The notes under the pieces are model-generated. The model saw nothing but the letters and a program-made list of their open reading frames with translations, had not been told where the DNA came from and did not search any database. Below are positions 8,797-17,294 of a stretch of 64,000 nucleotides of DNA, one piece after another. The DNA lies in NCBI RefSeq assembly GCF_900101825.1, contig NZ_FNAG01000001.1, positions 186,001 through 250,000 of the forward strand, given 5' to 3'. This DNA comes from Aquimonas voraii. GTDB lineage: Bacteria > Pseudomonadota > Gammaproteobacteria > Xanthomonadales > Xanthomonadaceae. A program made the translations under genes and the position numbers. Numbering within the stretch: the stretch's first letter is position 1; every line of letters begins with the position of its first letter.

Positions 8797-9555
8797 ATGC
8801 GCAGGCGCATCGACTTCAACTGCGACGTGGGCGAGAGCTTTGGCGACTGGCGCATGGGCGACGACGCCGCGCTAATCCCGCTGGCCTCTTCCGCCAACAT
8901 CGCCTGCGGCTTTCACGCGGGTGATCCCCTGCACATGCGGGCGGCGGTAGCGCTCTGCCTCGAACACGGTGTGGCCCTCGGCGCCCATCCCGGCTGGCCG
9001 GACCTGCAGGGCTATGGGCGTCGCGCGCTGGCGGCGAGCCCGGCCGAAACCTACGCCTATGTGCTGTACCAGATCGGCGCGCTTGCAGGCTTCGTGCGCG
9101 CTGCGGGTGGGCGTCTGCATCACGTCAAGCCGCACGGCGCGCTGTACAACCAGGCGGCGCGCGATTCGGCACTGGCCGACGCCATCGCCCGAGCGGTGCG
9201 GGACTTCGATCCGCAGCTCAAGCTCTATGGCTTGGCCGGCAGCGCCCTGCTTGAAGCCGGTCGCGCTCAGGGCCTGCAGGTGGTGGGCGAGGCCTTCGCC
9301 GAGCGGGCCTATGAATCCGACGGCAGTCTCACGCCGCGCGCGCTGCCGGGGGCGGTGCTGCACGACTTCGCCGCCGCCGAGGCGCAGGTGCTGGGCCTGA
9401 TCGCCCGCAGCGAAGTGCTGGCTCGCAGCGGCGAAGTGGTGCGGGTCGAGGCCGAGACCCTCTGCCTGCACGGCGATCGACCGGATGCGGTCGACTTCGC
9501 GCGGCGACTGCGCGCGAGTCTCGCCTCAGCGGGTGTGGAGATCGCCGCGCCGTGA
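8797..9555 (+). CDS. pxpA: 5-oxoprolinase subunit A (LamB/YcsF family)
   Basis: 252 residues, the standard family length. Diagnostic blocks are present: IDFNCDVGESFGDWRMGDDAALIPLASSANIACGFHAGDP at the N-terminus, GAHPGWPDLQGYGRR, and HVKPHGALYNQA. PxpA acts with PxpB and PxpC to hydrolyse 5-oxoproline (pyroglutamate) to glutamate with ATP. Here pxpB and pxpC are absent from the window; instead the gene runs into two DUF969/DUF979 membrane genes. The ATG at 8797 is preceded by AAGGGG. The next gene starts on a GTG that overlaps its stop (GTGA). Confidence 0.92.
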   Translation: MRRRIDFNCDVGESFGDWRMGDDAALIPLASSANIACGFHAGDPLHMRAAVALCLEHGVALGAHPGWPDLQGYGRRALAASPAETYAYVLYQIGALAGFVRAAGGRLHHVKPHGALYNQAARDSALADAIARAVRDFDPQLKLYGLAGSALLEAGRAQGLQVVGEAFAERAYESDGSLTPRALPGAVLHDFAAAEAQVLGLIARSEVLARSGEVVRVEAETLCLHGDRPDAVDFARRLRASLASAGVEIAAP

Positions 9556-10259
9556 GTTCAAGCGCCAATCTTCTGCCTCTGGTGGGTGTTGGACTGGTCG
9601 TCCTCGGCTTTGCCCTGCGCCTGAACCCGGCCCTGGTAGTGGTCGGCGCCGGTTTCGCCACCGCGTTGCTGGCCGGCATCGAGCCGGTCGCCACCCTGGA
9701 GCTGTTGGGCACGGCCTTCGTCAAGAATCGCTTTCTCGCCCTGCTGCTGTTGACCTTGCCGGTGATCGCCGTACTCGAGCGGCATGGTCTCAAACAGCAC
9801 GTGCAAACCGTCATCGTTCGCCTGCGCGCCGCGACCGCTGGACGACTCCTGCTGTTCTATCTCGCGCTGCGGCAACTCCTGTCGATGATCGGCCTGCACA
9901 GCCTGGGCGGTCATCCGCAGACGGTGCGCCCGCTGCTGGCGCCGATGGCGGAAGCGGCGGCCGAATCCCGCCATGGCCTGCTGCCGGCGGCCGAGCGCGA
10001 GCGCCTGCGCGCGCTCTGCGCGGGCACCGACAACGTCGGCATGTTCTTCGGCGAGGACGTGTTCATCGCCTTTGGTGCGGTGCTGCTGATGCAGAGCTTC
10101 TTCGCGGACAACGGCATCGAGCTGCAGCCGATCGAGATCGCCCTCTGGGGCATTCCGACGGCCCTGTGCGCGTTCGCCATCCATGGCGGGCGACTGCTGC
10201 GGCTGGATGCGCGGCTGGCGCGCGAAGCCGCGCGCGCAGCCGTCGAGGCGTCGCGATGA
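9552..10259 (+). CDS. DUF969 family inner-membrane protein
   Basis: 235 residues with about five or six hydrophobic segments, beginning LLPLVGVGLVVLGFALRLNPALVVVGAGFATALLAG. The region RFLALLLLTLPVIAVLERHGLKQ and the conserved GTDNVGMFFGEDVFIAFGAVLLMQ fit DUF969. Members nearly always pair with DUF979 and lie next to pyroglutamate or peptide-metabolism genes, suggesting a two-subunit transporter, possibly for 5-oxoproline; this has not been shown here. GTG start overlaps the pxpA stop, and its TGA overlaps the next ATG. Confidence 0.85.
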   Translation: MSSSANLLPLVGVGLVVLGFALRLNPALVVVGAGFATALLAGIEPVATLELLGTAFVKNRFLALLLLTLPVIAVLERHGLKQHVQTVIVRLRAATAGRLLLFYLALRQLLSMIGLHSLGGHPQTVRPLLAPMAEAAAESRHGLLPAAERERLRALCAGTDNVGMFFGEDVFIAFGAVLLMQSFFADNGIELQPIEIALWGIPTALCAFAIHGGRLLRLDARLAREAARAAVEASR

Positions 10260-11218
10260 TCTCGTTGCCGCTGATCTACCTGCTGGCCGGCCTGTTCGTG
10301 GCACGCATCGCCTGGCTGTCCGCGCTTGATCGGGCAAATCCCCGTCGGGCGATGACCGCGGCCTTCTGGGGGCTGCTGGCCGTGGCGTTTCTGGTGGGTG
10401 ATCGACTGCCGGCGGCGTGGATGGGCGGCGTGGTGGTTGCGCTGGCCTTGCTGGCGGGTTTCGGCGGGGTGCGCGCCGGCCGGGTCGAGCCGGTGGCGCC
10501 GGAGCAGGTCGCGGAGTCCGCAGCCCGCCTGGGTCATCGCCTGTTCGCGCCGGCCCTGGTCATCCCCCTGGTGACCGTGGCCGTCGTGCTGTTTGGCGCC
10601 GGGGTCGGGTGGGGAGAGTGGCGACTGTTCGGCAGCGAAATGATCACCCAGGTCGGTCTCGGGCTCGCCTGCCTGCTGGCGCTGCTGGCCGCTTGCGGGC
10701 TGACGCGGACATCACCGCTGCGCGCGGTCGAGCATTCGCGTGGGTTGGTCGATGCGATCGGCTGGGCAGCGTTGCTGCCGCTGCTGCTCGCCACCTTGGG
10801 CAGCGTGTTCGCCGCCGCAGGGGTGGGGGAGGCAGTGGCCGAGCTGGTACGTGCCTGGATTCCGGTGGACAACCGCTTCGTGGTGGTGCTGGCCTACGCG
10901 CTGGGGATGGCCGGCTTCACCATGGTCATGGGCAATGCCTTCGCGGCGTTCCCGGTGATGACCGCCGGCATCGGCCTGCCGCTGCTGGTGCAATTGCATG
11001 GTGCGGATGCGGCCTCGATGGCCGCGATCGGCATGCTCTCGGGCTATTGCGGCACCCTGATGACGCCGATGGCTGCCAACTTCAATCTGGTGCCGGCGGC
11101 GCTGCTGGAACTGCGCGACCCTTACGCGGTCATCCGCGTGCAGGTGCCGACGGCCCTGCTGCTGCTGGCGGCCAACGTGGTGCTGATGTACCTGATCGTG
11201 TTCCGCCACGGCGCCTGA
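10256..11218 (+). CDS. DUF979 family inner-membrane protein
   Basis: 320 residues from the ATG at 10256, chosen because it overlaps the DUF969 stop (ATGA) and starts the first hydrophobic helix; the frame is open much further upstream but only across DUF969. About nine transmembrane segments are visible, with conserved loops MAGFTMVMGNAFAAFPVMTAGIG and MLSGYCGTLMTPMAANFNLVPAALLEL, the latter typical of permease-like folds. It is the obligate companion of DUF969. Likely forms a two-component uptake or efflux system for the substrate handled by PxpA; substrate is inferred from context only. Confidence 0.85.
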   Translation: MISLPLIYLLAGLFVARIAWLSALDRANPRRAMTAAFWGLLAVAFLVGDRLPAAWMGGVVVALALLAGFGGVRAGRVEPVAPEQVAESAARLGHRLFAPALVIPLVTVAVVLFGAGVGWGEWRLFGSEMITQVGLGLACLLALLAACGLTRTSPLRAVEHSRGLVDAIGWAALLPLLLATLGSVFAAAGVGEAVAELVRAWIPVDNRFVVVLAYALGMAGFTMVMGNAFAAFPVMTAGIGLPLLVQLHGADAASMAAIGMLSGYCGTLMTPMAANFNLVPAALLELRDPYAVIRVQVPTALLLLAANVVLMYLIVFRHGA

Positions 11219-11306
11219 AGCGAGCGTAGGCCTTTACGGCGGGTTAACCCCGCGCCACCCGCCGCCGTCCAAGATGCCCATCTGCTGCCTCCCAGGAATC
11301 CGGCCC

Positions 11307-12968
11307 ATGGCCCCGCCGCTGCGACTCGTCCGACGCCTCCGCCTGATGCTCTTGCCCGCCGCCCTCGTGCTGGCCGCCGGTGCCTCCGCGCAGACGCGCG
11401 ATCCACTGGATCTGCCCGACATGGGCTCCTCGGCCGGCAGCCTGATCACCCCGGCCGAAGAGACGATGTACGGCGAGTACACCCGTCGCGAGCTGCGCGC
11501 CTACGGCATGCTGCTCGAAGATCCCCTGCTCGACGAGTACCTGAACGCACTGGGCCAGCGTCTCGCCGGCGTCAGCGAAAGGCCGCAGCAGGACTTCACC
11601 TTCTTCTGGATGCGTGCGCGCGACATCAACGCTTTCGCCACCCTTGGCGGCTACATCGGCATGAACTCCGGCCTGGTGCTGACGGCCGTGAGCGAGGACG
11701 AGGTGGCGGCCGTGCTGGCCCACGAAATCGCCCACGTGACCCAGCGCCACATCGTGCGCGCCGTCGAGCGCCAGCAGAAGGACGCCCTGCCGATTCTGCT
11801 GGCCACACTGGGCGCGGTGGCCGCCGCGCAGAGCGCCGGCGGCAACAGCGCCGGCAATGCCACCCAGGCGGCGATCATGAGCGGCATTGCGCTGATGCAG
11901 CAGCGCCAGATCAACCACACGCGCAGCAACGAGTACGAAGCCGACCGCATCGGCATCCTCACGCTGGCGCGCGCGGGCTATCAGCCGATGGCCATGGCGG
12001 ACTTCTTCGGGCGCATGCACCGCACCCTGCGTTCGACCATCGGTGAGCAGGAGGCGCCGGAGTTCCTGCGCACCCATCCGGTGACCAGCAGCCGCATCAG
12101 CGAGGCCAAAGGCCGCGCCGAGGGCAGCCGCATTCCGCTCGGCTTCCAGCCGCCGCCACGCCTTGACGACAGTCCGCTGAACCCGCTGCTGCCCGAGCGC
12201 CATTTCTCCGCCGCCGGCCTCGACGCCCAGCCCAGCCGCGCCCTGTTCCCTTGGGTGCAGGCGCGTCTGCGGGTGCTGAGCGCAGACAGCCCGGCGCAGG
12301 CGCTGGACGAGTTCGCCAAGCGCGCCGCGGCCCACGGTGAAGGGCTGTCCGACCCGGAGCGCTACGGCTACGCGCTGGCACTGGCGCGGACCAGCGACTC
12401 GGCCGGCGCGCTCGCACAGCTGGCGGGCATCGAGCAGGCGCCACCGGGCTACTGGCTGGACCTGGCGCGAGCCGAAGCCCTGCACCTGGGCGGTCGCCAG
12501 CAGGAGGCCGAAGCGGTGTTCCAGGCGCTTTACGAGGCGCACCCACGCAGCCGGCCGGTGAGCCTGAGCTATGCCGAGGCGCTGATCCGCAGCGGTGGAG
12601 AGACGCAGGGACGCCGCGCGCAGGCGGTTCTGCGGCCGCTGCTGTTGTCGGCGGGCGAAGACATCGCTCTGCAGCGCAGTTTCGGTCGCGCCAGCGAGCT
12701 GGCCGGCGACAAGGTCCGTGCCTCCGAAGCCCACGCCGAAGCGGCCTATCTCTCCGGTCGCGCCGAGGATGCGCTCAACCAGCTGCAGGCGCTCAAGCAG
12801 CGCGACGACCTCGACTATTACCAGCGCTCGCGCATCGATGCGCGCATCGCCGAGTTGACCCCGGTGGTGCTGGAGCTGCGTGAGCGCGGCTACCGCGCCG
12901 GGCGCGAGCCGGGCAGCAATCGCGGCTTCGGTTTCGGTGCCCCGGCGGCTGTCACGCCAGGGACATAA
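11307..12968 (+). CDS. bepA: BepA-like periplasmic M48 metalloprotease/chaperone with TPR domain
   Basis: 553 residues. A signal peptide ([24 protein letters not shown]) is followed by an M48 protease domain with HEIAH (H139, E140, H143) and a downstream NEYEADRIG giving the third ligand E211. From about residue 320 the protein is alpha-helical with TPR-like repeats. BepA (YfgC) degrades or matures outer-membrane proteins such as LptD and BamA in the periplasm. The start at 11307 has AGGAAT upstream; an ATG at 11274 would add 11 residues without a good ribosome-binding site. Its stop codon lies inside the candidate Pho box of phoB. Confidence 0.88.
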   Translation: MAPPLRLVRRLRLMLLPAALVLAAGASAQTRDPLDLPDMGSSAGSLITPAEETMYGEYTRRELRAYGMLLEDPLLDEYLNALGQRLAGVSERPQQDFTFFWMRARDINAFATLGGYIGMNSGLVLTAVSEDEVAAVLAHEIAHVTQRHIVRAVERQQKDALPILLATLGAVAAAQSAGGNSAGNATQAAIMSGIALMQQRQINHTRSNEYEADRIGILTLARAGYQPMAMADFFGRMHRTLRSTIGEQEAPEFLRTHPVTSSRISEAKGRAEGSRIPLGFQPPPRLDDSPLNPLLPERHFSAAGLDAQPSRALFPWVQARLRVLSADSPAQALDEFAKRAAAHGEGLSDPERYGYALALARTSDSAGALAQLAGIEQAPPGYWLDLARAEALHLGGRQQEAEAVFQALYEAHPRSRPVSLSYAEALIRSGGETQGRRAQAVLRPLLLSAGEDIALQRSFGRASELAGDKVRASEAHAEAAYLSGRAEDALNQLQALKQRDDLDYYQRSRIDARIAELTPVVLELRERGYRAGREPGSNRGFGFGAPAAVTPGT

Positions 12969-12977
12969 AACTGTTAT
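12949..12977 (+). promoter_or_regulatory. Candidate Pho box (PhoB binding site) upstream of phoB
   Basis: Three 7-mers recur with exact 11-bp period: CTGTCAC (12949-12955), GGGACAT (12960-12966) and CTGTTAT (12971-12977), with 4-nt spacers GCCA and AAAA. They match the Pho-box unit CTGTCAT at 6, 4 and 6 of 7 positions. The site ends 38 nt before the phoB start and overlaps the end of bepA, consistent with PhoB autoregulation known in other proteobacteria. Confidence 0.65.
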
Positions 12978-13015
12978 CTACTTTGCCGGCGGCTGAAAAC
13001 CTTGAAGGACGCCCC

Positions 13016-13705
13016 GTGCAGAAGCAGATTCTGATCGTCGACGACGAGCCCGCCATCCGCGACATGGTGGCCTTCGCCCTGCGCAAGGCCGAGTACGACC
13101 CCGTCCACGCCGGCGACGCCCGCGAAGCGCAGGCCGCCATCGTCAGCCGGATCCCCGACCTGATCCTGCTCGACTGGATGCTGCCCGGCATGAGTGGCGT
13201 CGAGTTCGCCCGCCGGCTGCGCAAGGAAGGTCTGACCCGCGAGGTGCCGATCATCATGCTGACCGCGCGCGGCGAGGAGAACGACCGCGTCAGCGGGCTC
13301 GAAGCCGGCGTCGATGACTACGTGGTCAAGCCCTTCTCGGCACGCGAGCTGCTGGCCCGGATCAAGGCCGTGATGCGCCGCTCGCGCGGGGACGAGGAGG
13401 ACGGCAGCGTTGCAGTCGGCGGTCTGCGCATTGACGGCGCCGCGCACCGCGTCTACGCGGGCGAGACGCCAATCCACATCGGCCCGACCGAATACCGCCT
13501 GCTGCACTTCTTCATGACCCATCCCGAGCGCGTCTACAGCCGTACCCAGCTGCTGGACCACGTCTGGGGCGGCAACGTCTATGTGGAGGAGCGCACGGTC
13601 GACGTGCACATCCGCCGCCTGCGCAAGACGCTCGAGCCGCACGGGCTGGATGGTCTGGTGCAGACCGTGCGCGGCGCCGGCTACCGATTCTCCACCGACG
13701 TCTGA
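13016..13705 (+). CDS. phoB: Phosphate regulon response regulator PhoB
   Basis: 229 residues, the same length as E. coli PhoB. Receiver domain with acidic pocket D9-D10, phosphoacceptor D53 ([10 protein letters not shown]) and Lys in VVKPFS; C-terminal OmpR-type winged helix (about 130-229) ending with [20 protein letters not shown] and [11 protein letters not shown]. The GTG start at 13016 has AAGGA 6 nt upstream and gives the canonical N-terminus; an ATG at 12983 would add 11 unrelated residues. Activates phosphate-scavenging genes when phosphorylated by PhoR. phoR follows after 6 nt. Confidence 0.93.
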   Translation: MQKQILIVDDEPAIRDMVAFALRKAEYDPVHAGDAREAQAAIVSRIPDLILLDWMLPGMSGVEFARRLRKEGLTREVPIIMLTARGEENDRVSGLEAGVDDYVVKPFSARELLARIKAVMRRSRGDEEDGSVAVGGLRIDGAAHRVYAGETPIHIGPTEYRLLHFFMTHPERVYSRTQLLDHVWGGNVYVEERTVDVHIRRLRKTLEPHGLDGLVQTVRGAGYRFSTDV

Positions 13706-13711
13706 TCTGCC

Positions 13712-15088
13712 GTGCCTGGCCGGCGTAAGCTTGCGCGGACCTCCGCTGCCCGGCCGTCCGTGCGCAAGACGCGACTCCCCACGCCCGCCACCCTCAAGCG
13801 CGCCTGGCAGCACACCGCCGGGCGCCTTGCTGCTGTGGTGCTCGGCAGCCTTCTGCTGGGGCTTCTGACCGGACATCCATGGCCTGTGCTGTGCGCGGGT
13901 CTGCTCGGCGTTCTGGTCTGGCACTACGCCCAGCTGCACGCCCTGCTGGGCCAGCTCAATCGCCGCGAGTGGCTGCAGCGGCCGGATGCCCAGGGCGTGT
14001 TCGCCGAGCTGGCCCGGGTGCTCCACCTGCGCCAGCGCGAGAACCGCGAGCGCAAGCGGCGCCTGCTCGGCACCCTGCGCGCCTTCCGGCAGGCCGCGGC
14101 GGCGCTGCCCGATGCGGTGGTGGTGCTGAGCCGCCGCGAGCAGCGCATCGAGTGGTTCAACGAAGCCAGCGAACACTTGCTGGGCCTGTCCTATCCCAAG
14201 GACATCGGCAGTCGGTTCAGCAATCTGGTGCGCTCGCCGCAGGTCACCGCCTGGCTGGAGGCTGGCGCCGCCGAACCGCTGATCGACGTCCAGGGCACCG
14301 GCGCCGAGGGTCTGCGCTTGTCGATGCGCCTGCTCGAATACACGCCCGAGGAGCAGCTGCTGATCGCCCGCGACATCAGCAAGCTGCTGCATCTGGAGCA
14401 GGTGCGCCGGGACTTCGTGGCCAACGTCTCGCACGAGCTGCGCACGCCGCTGACCGTGCTGCACGGCTACCTCGACATGATCGAGCCGGAGGACGTGCCC
14501 GAGTGGTCGGGCATGCTCTCGGAAATGCGCCGTCAATCGGGTCGCATGACCCAGATCGTCGAGGACCTGTTGACCCTGTCACGGCTGGAATCGCGCGAGT
14601 CGCTGCCGCACGAGCGGGTCGACATGCCCTCGATGCTGTCCGCCCTGCGCAGCGAGGCCGAGGCCATGAGCCTCGGCCGTCATCGCATCGAAATCGACGA
14701 CCGCGCCGGTTGCGACCTGTTGGGCTCGACCAAGGAGCTGCACAGCGCGTTCTCGAACCTGGTCGTCAACGCCGTGCGCTACACGCCGGAGGGCGGTCGC
14801 GTCCGTGTCGAGTTCCACCCCGCGGCGGCCGGAGGCGTCAGCCTGTGCGTGGTCGACACCGGGCCGGGCATCGCGCCCCAGCATCTGCCGCGGCTGACTG
14901 AACGCTTCTACCGCGTGTCTTCGAGCCGCTCACGCGACTCCGGCGGCACCGGCTTGGGGCTCGCCATCGTCAAGCACATCCTGCAGCTGCACCAGGCGCA
15001 GCTCGCGATCGACAGCGAGGTCGGTGTCGGCAGCCGCTTCTGCTGCGTCTTCGATGCGCGGCACCGGATCGAGCGAGGCGCTGTCTGA
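13712..15088 (+). CDS. phoR: Phosphate regulon sensor histidine kinase PhoR
   Basis: 458 residues. Two hydrophobic helices in tandem (about 35-70) form the short membrane anchor typical of PhoR, followed by a PAS domain (ALPDAVVVLSRREQRIEWFNEASEHLLGL), HisKA with FVANVSHELRTPLTVLHGYL, and a HATPase domain with NLVVNAVRYTP, VVDTGPGIAP and GGTGLGLAIVKHIL. All ATP-site boxes are intact. The GTG start at 13712 lacks a good ribosome-binding site, and GTG 13760 is an alternative. Adjacent to phoB, so PhoB is its partner. In the known system PhoR activity is governed by the Pst transporter through PhoU, neither of which is in this window. Confidence 0.92.
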   Translation: MPGRRKLARTSAARPSVRKTRLPTPATLKRAWQHTAGRLAAVVLGSLLLGLLTGHPWPVLCAGLLGVLVWHYAQLHALLGQLNRREWLQRPDAQGVFAELARVLHLRQRENRERKRRLLGTLRAFRQAAAALPDAVVVLSRREQRIEWFNEASEHLLGLSYPKDIGSRFSNLVRSPQVTAWLEAGAAEPLIDVQGTGAEGLRLSMRLLEYTPEEQLLIARDISKLLHLEQVRRDFVANVSHELRTPLTVLHGYLDMIEPEDVPEWSGMLSEMRRQSGRMTQIVEDLLTLSRLESRESLPHERVDMPSMLSALRSEAEAMSLGRHRIEIDDRAGCDLLGSTKELHSAFSNLVVNAVRYTPEGGRVRVEFHPAAAGGVSLCVVDTGPGIAPQHLPRLTERFYRVSSSRSRDSGGTGLGLAIVKHILQLHQAQLAIDSEVGVGSRFCCVFDARHRIERGAV

Positions 15089-15213
15089 AAGGGGGCCGCG
15101 AGCACCGTTCAGGCCCCGAAGTCTGGAACCCCTGAATCCCGCGCCGGCACTTGCGGCATCATGGGAACCCTTGGCGCCACGCGCCCCGCCGACTCCGCAC
15201 AGAACCCATCGCC

Positions 15214-17283
15214 ATGGCCCAGGACCGCGATCTCACCGATCCGTCGCTCTACATCAACCGCGAGCTCTCCCAGCTCGAGTTCAACTTCCGCGTGCTGGCG
15301 CAGGCCATGGACGAGCGCGTGCCCCTGCTGGAGCGCCTGCGCTATCTGTGCATCAGCTGCACCAACCTCGATGAATTCTTCGAGATCCGTGTCGCCGCCA
15401 TCCGCCACCAGCAGGATTTCGGCGGCGGCGGCATGGCCGACGGCATCGCGCCCGGCGCCGCTCTGGCGCAGATCTACGCGCGCGCCGGCGAGCTGGTCGA
15501 TGCCCAATACCGCTACTGGAACGAGACCCTGCGTCCGGCTCTGAACGACGCCGGCATCCGCATCCTCACCCGTGACACCTGGAGCGCCAAGCAGAAGCGC
15601 TGGCTGAAGGACTACTTCGACAGCGAGATCACCCCGGTGCTGTCGCCGCTGGCGGTCGACCCCGCGCATCCGTTCCCGCGCATCCTCAACAAGAGCCTGA
15701 ACCTGGTGGTGGTGCTGCAGGGTCAGGATGCCTTCGGCCGCAGCGGTGGCCTGGCCCTAGTGCGCGCGCCCCGCTCGCTGCCGCGCATCATCCAGTTGCC
15801 GCAGAGCGTCTCGGGCGGCAGCCACGACTTCGTGCTGCTGTCGGCGGTGCTTTCGGCCTTCGTCGAGGACCTCTTCCCCGGCATGACGGTGAAAGGCACC
15901 TACCAGTTCCGGGTGACCCGCAACTCCGAGCTGTTCGTCGATGAGGACGAAGTGGAGAATCTGGCCTCGGCGCTGCGCGACGAGCTCGTGGGTCGCGGCT
16001 ATTCGCACGCGGTGCGGCTGGAGATCGCCGACACCTGTCCGAAGCCCATCGTCAAGCAACTGCTGCGTCACTTCGAGCTGCCGGAGTCGGCGATCTACCG
16101 CATCAACGGCCCGGTCAACTTGAACCGCGTCACCGCCGTCTACGACATGGTCGATCGGCCTGACCTCAAGTTCCCACCGTTCAAGCCACGCCTGCACCCG
16201 CACGAAACCGGCGAGGAACTGTTCGAGGTGGTGCGTCGGGGCGACGTGCTGCTGCACCACCCGTATGACAGCTTCGGGGTGATCCTTGATCTGGTGAAGA
16301 CCGCTGCCCATGACCCCAATGTGCTGGCGATCAAGCAGACCCTGTACCGCACCGGCCACAACTCGCCACTGGTGAGTTCGCTGATCGAGGCGGCGCGCAA
16401 TGGCAAGGATGTCACCGTCGTCATCGAGCTGCGCGCGCGCTTCGATGAAGAGGCCAACCTGCGCCTCGCCGATCGCCTGCAGGAGGCCGGCGTGCAGGTG
16501 GTGTACGGCGTGGTCGGCTACAAGACCCACGCCAAGATGCTGCTGATCGTGCGCCGCGAGGGCAGGAAGCTGCAGCGCTACGTGCATCTCGGCACCGGCA
16601 ACTACCACAGCGGCACGGCCAAGCTTTACACCGACATCGGCCTGATCACCGCCAACCCCGACATCGGCGAGGACGTGCACCTGCTGTTCCAGCAGATGTC
16701 GGGCCTGGCGCCGGCAATCCGCTTGAAGCGCATCCTGCAGTCGCCCTTCACCCTGCACCCCGGGCTCCTGAAGAAGATCGAGCGCGAGGCTGCCAATGCC
16801 CGCGCCGGCAAGCCCGCCGGCATCATCGCCAAGCTCAATGCCATCAATGAGCCCAGGGTGATCCGCGCGCTGTACCACGCCTCCCAGGCGGGGGTGAAGG
16901 TGGAGTTGATCGTGCGCGGGGCCTGTGGTCTGCGACCCGGCGTCAAGGGCGTCTCCGAGAACATCCGGGTGCGCTCGATCATCGGCCGTTTCCTGGAGCA
17001 CAGCCGCATCTACTGGTTCGCCAACGCTGGCGAGCCGGAGCTCTTCGCGTCCAGCGCCGACTGGATGGAGCGCAACCTGCTGCGCCGCATCGAAACCTGC
17101 TTCCCGATCCTCGATCCCAGCCTGGCCGAGCGCGTGCGCACCGAGGAGCTGGAGAACTATCTGCGCGACAACACCCAGGCCTGGGAGCTCAACTCGGACG
17201 GCAGCTACGCGCGCATCGAGCCAGGCGCGGACGAGATGCCGCATTCGGCCCAGCAGTTCCTGCTTGCCCTGCTGTGCCACTGA
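15214..17283 (+). CDS. ppk1: Polyphosphate kinase 1
   Basis: 689 residues, close to E. coli PPK (688). It reversibly polymerises the gamma phosphate of ATP into polyphosphate. The N-terminal domain begins YINRELSQLEFNFRVL; the two phospholipase-D-like domains carry the active-site histidines H439 (YKTHAKMLLI, equal to E. coli H435) and H596 (FLEHSRIYWF, equal to H592). HLGTGNYHSGTAKLYTD is also conserved. The ATG at 15214 gives the standard N-terminus; the frame extends upstream to 15151 without homologous sequence. ppx follows 11 nt later. Co-location with phoBR agrees with phosphate control of polyphosphate metabolism. Confidence 0.95.
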   Translation: MAQDRDLTDPSLYINRELSQLEFNFRVLAQAMDERVPLLERLRYLCISCTNLDEFFEIRVAAIRHQQDFGGGGMADGIAPGAALAQIYARAGELVDAQYRYWNETLRPALNDAGIRILTRDTWSAKQKRWLKDYFDSEITPVLSPLAVDPAHPFPRILNKSLNLVVVLQGQDAFGRSGGLALVRAPRSLPRIIQLPQSVSGGSHDFVLLSAVLSAFVEDLFPGMTVKGTYQFRVTRNSELFVDEDEVENLASALRDELVGRGYSHAVRLEIADTCPKPIVKQLLRHFELPESAIYRINGPVNLNRVTAVYDMVDRPDLKFPPFKPRLHPHETGEELFEVVRRGDVLLHHPYDSFGVILDLVKTAAHDPNVLAIKQTLYRTGHNSPLVSSLIEAARNGKDVTVVIELRARFDEEANLRLADRLQEAGVQVVYGVVGYKTHAKMLLIVRREGRKLQRYVHLGTGNYHSGTAKLYTDIGLITANPDIGEDVHLLFQQMSGLAPAIRLKRILQSPFTLHPGLLKKIEREAANARAGKPAGIIAKLNAINEPRVIRALYHASQAGVKVELIVRGACGLRPGVKGVSENIRVRSIIGRFLEHSRIYWFANAGEPELFASSADWMERNLLRRIETCFPILDPSLAERVRTEELENYLRDNTQAWELNSDGSYARIEPGADEMPHSAQQFLLALLCH

Positions 17284-17294
17284 AGGATCCGCGC

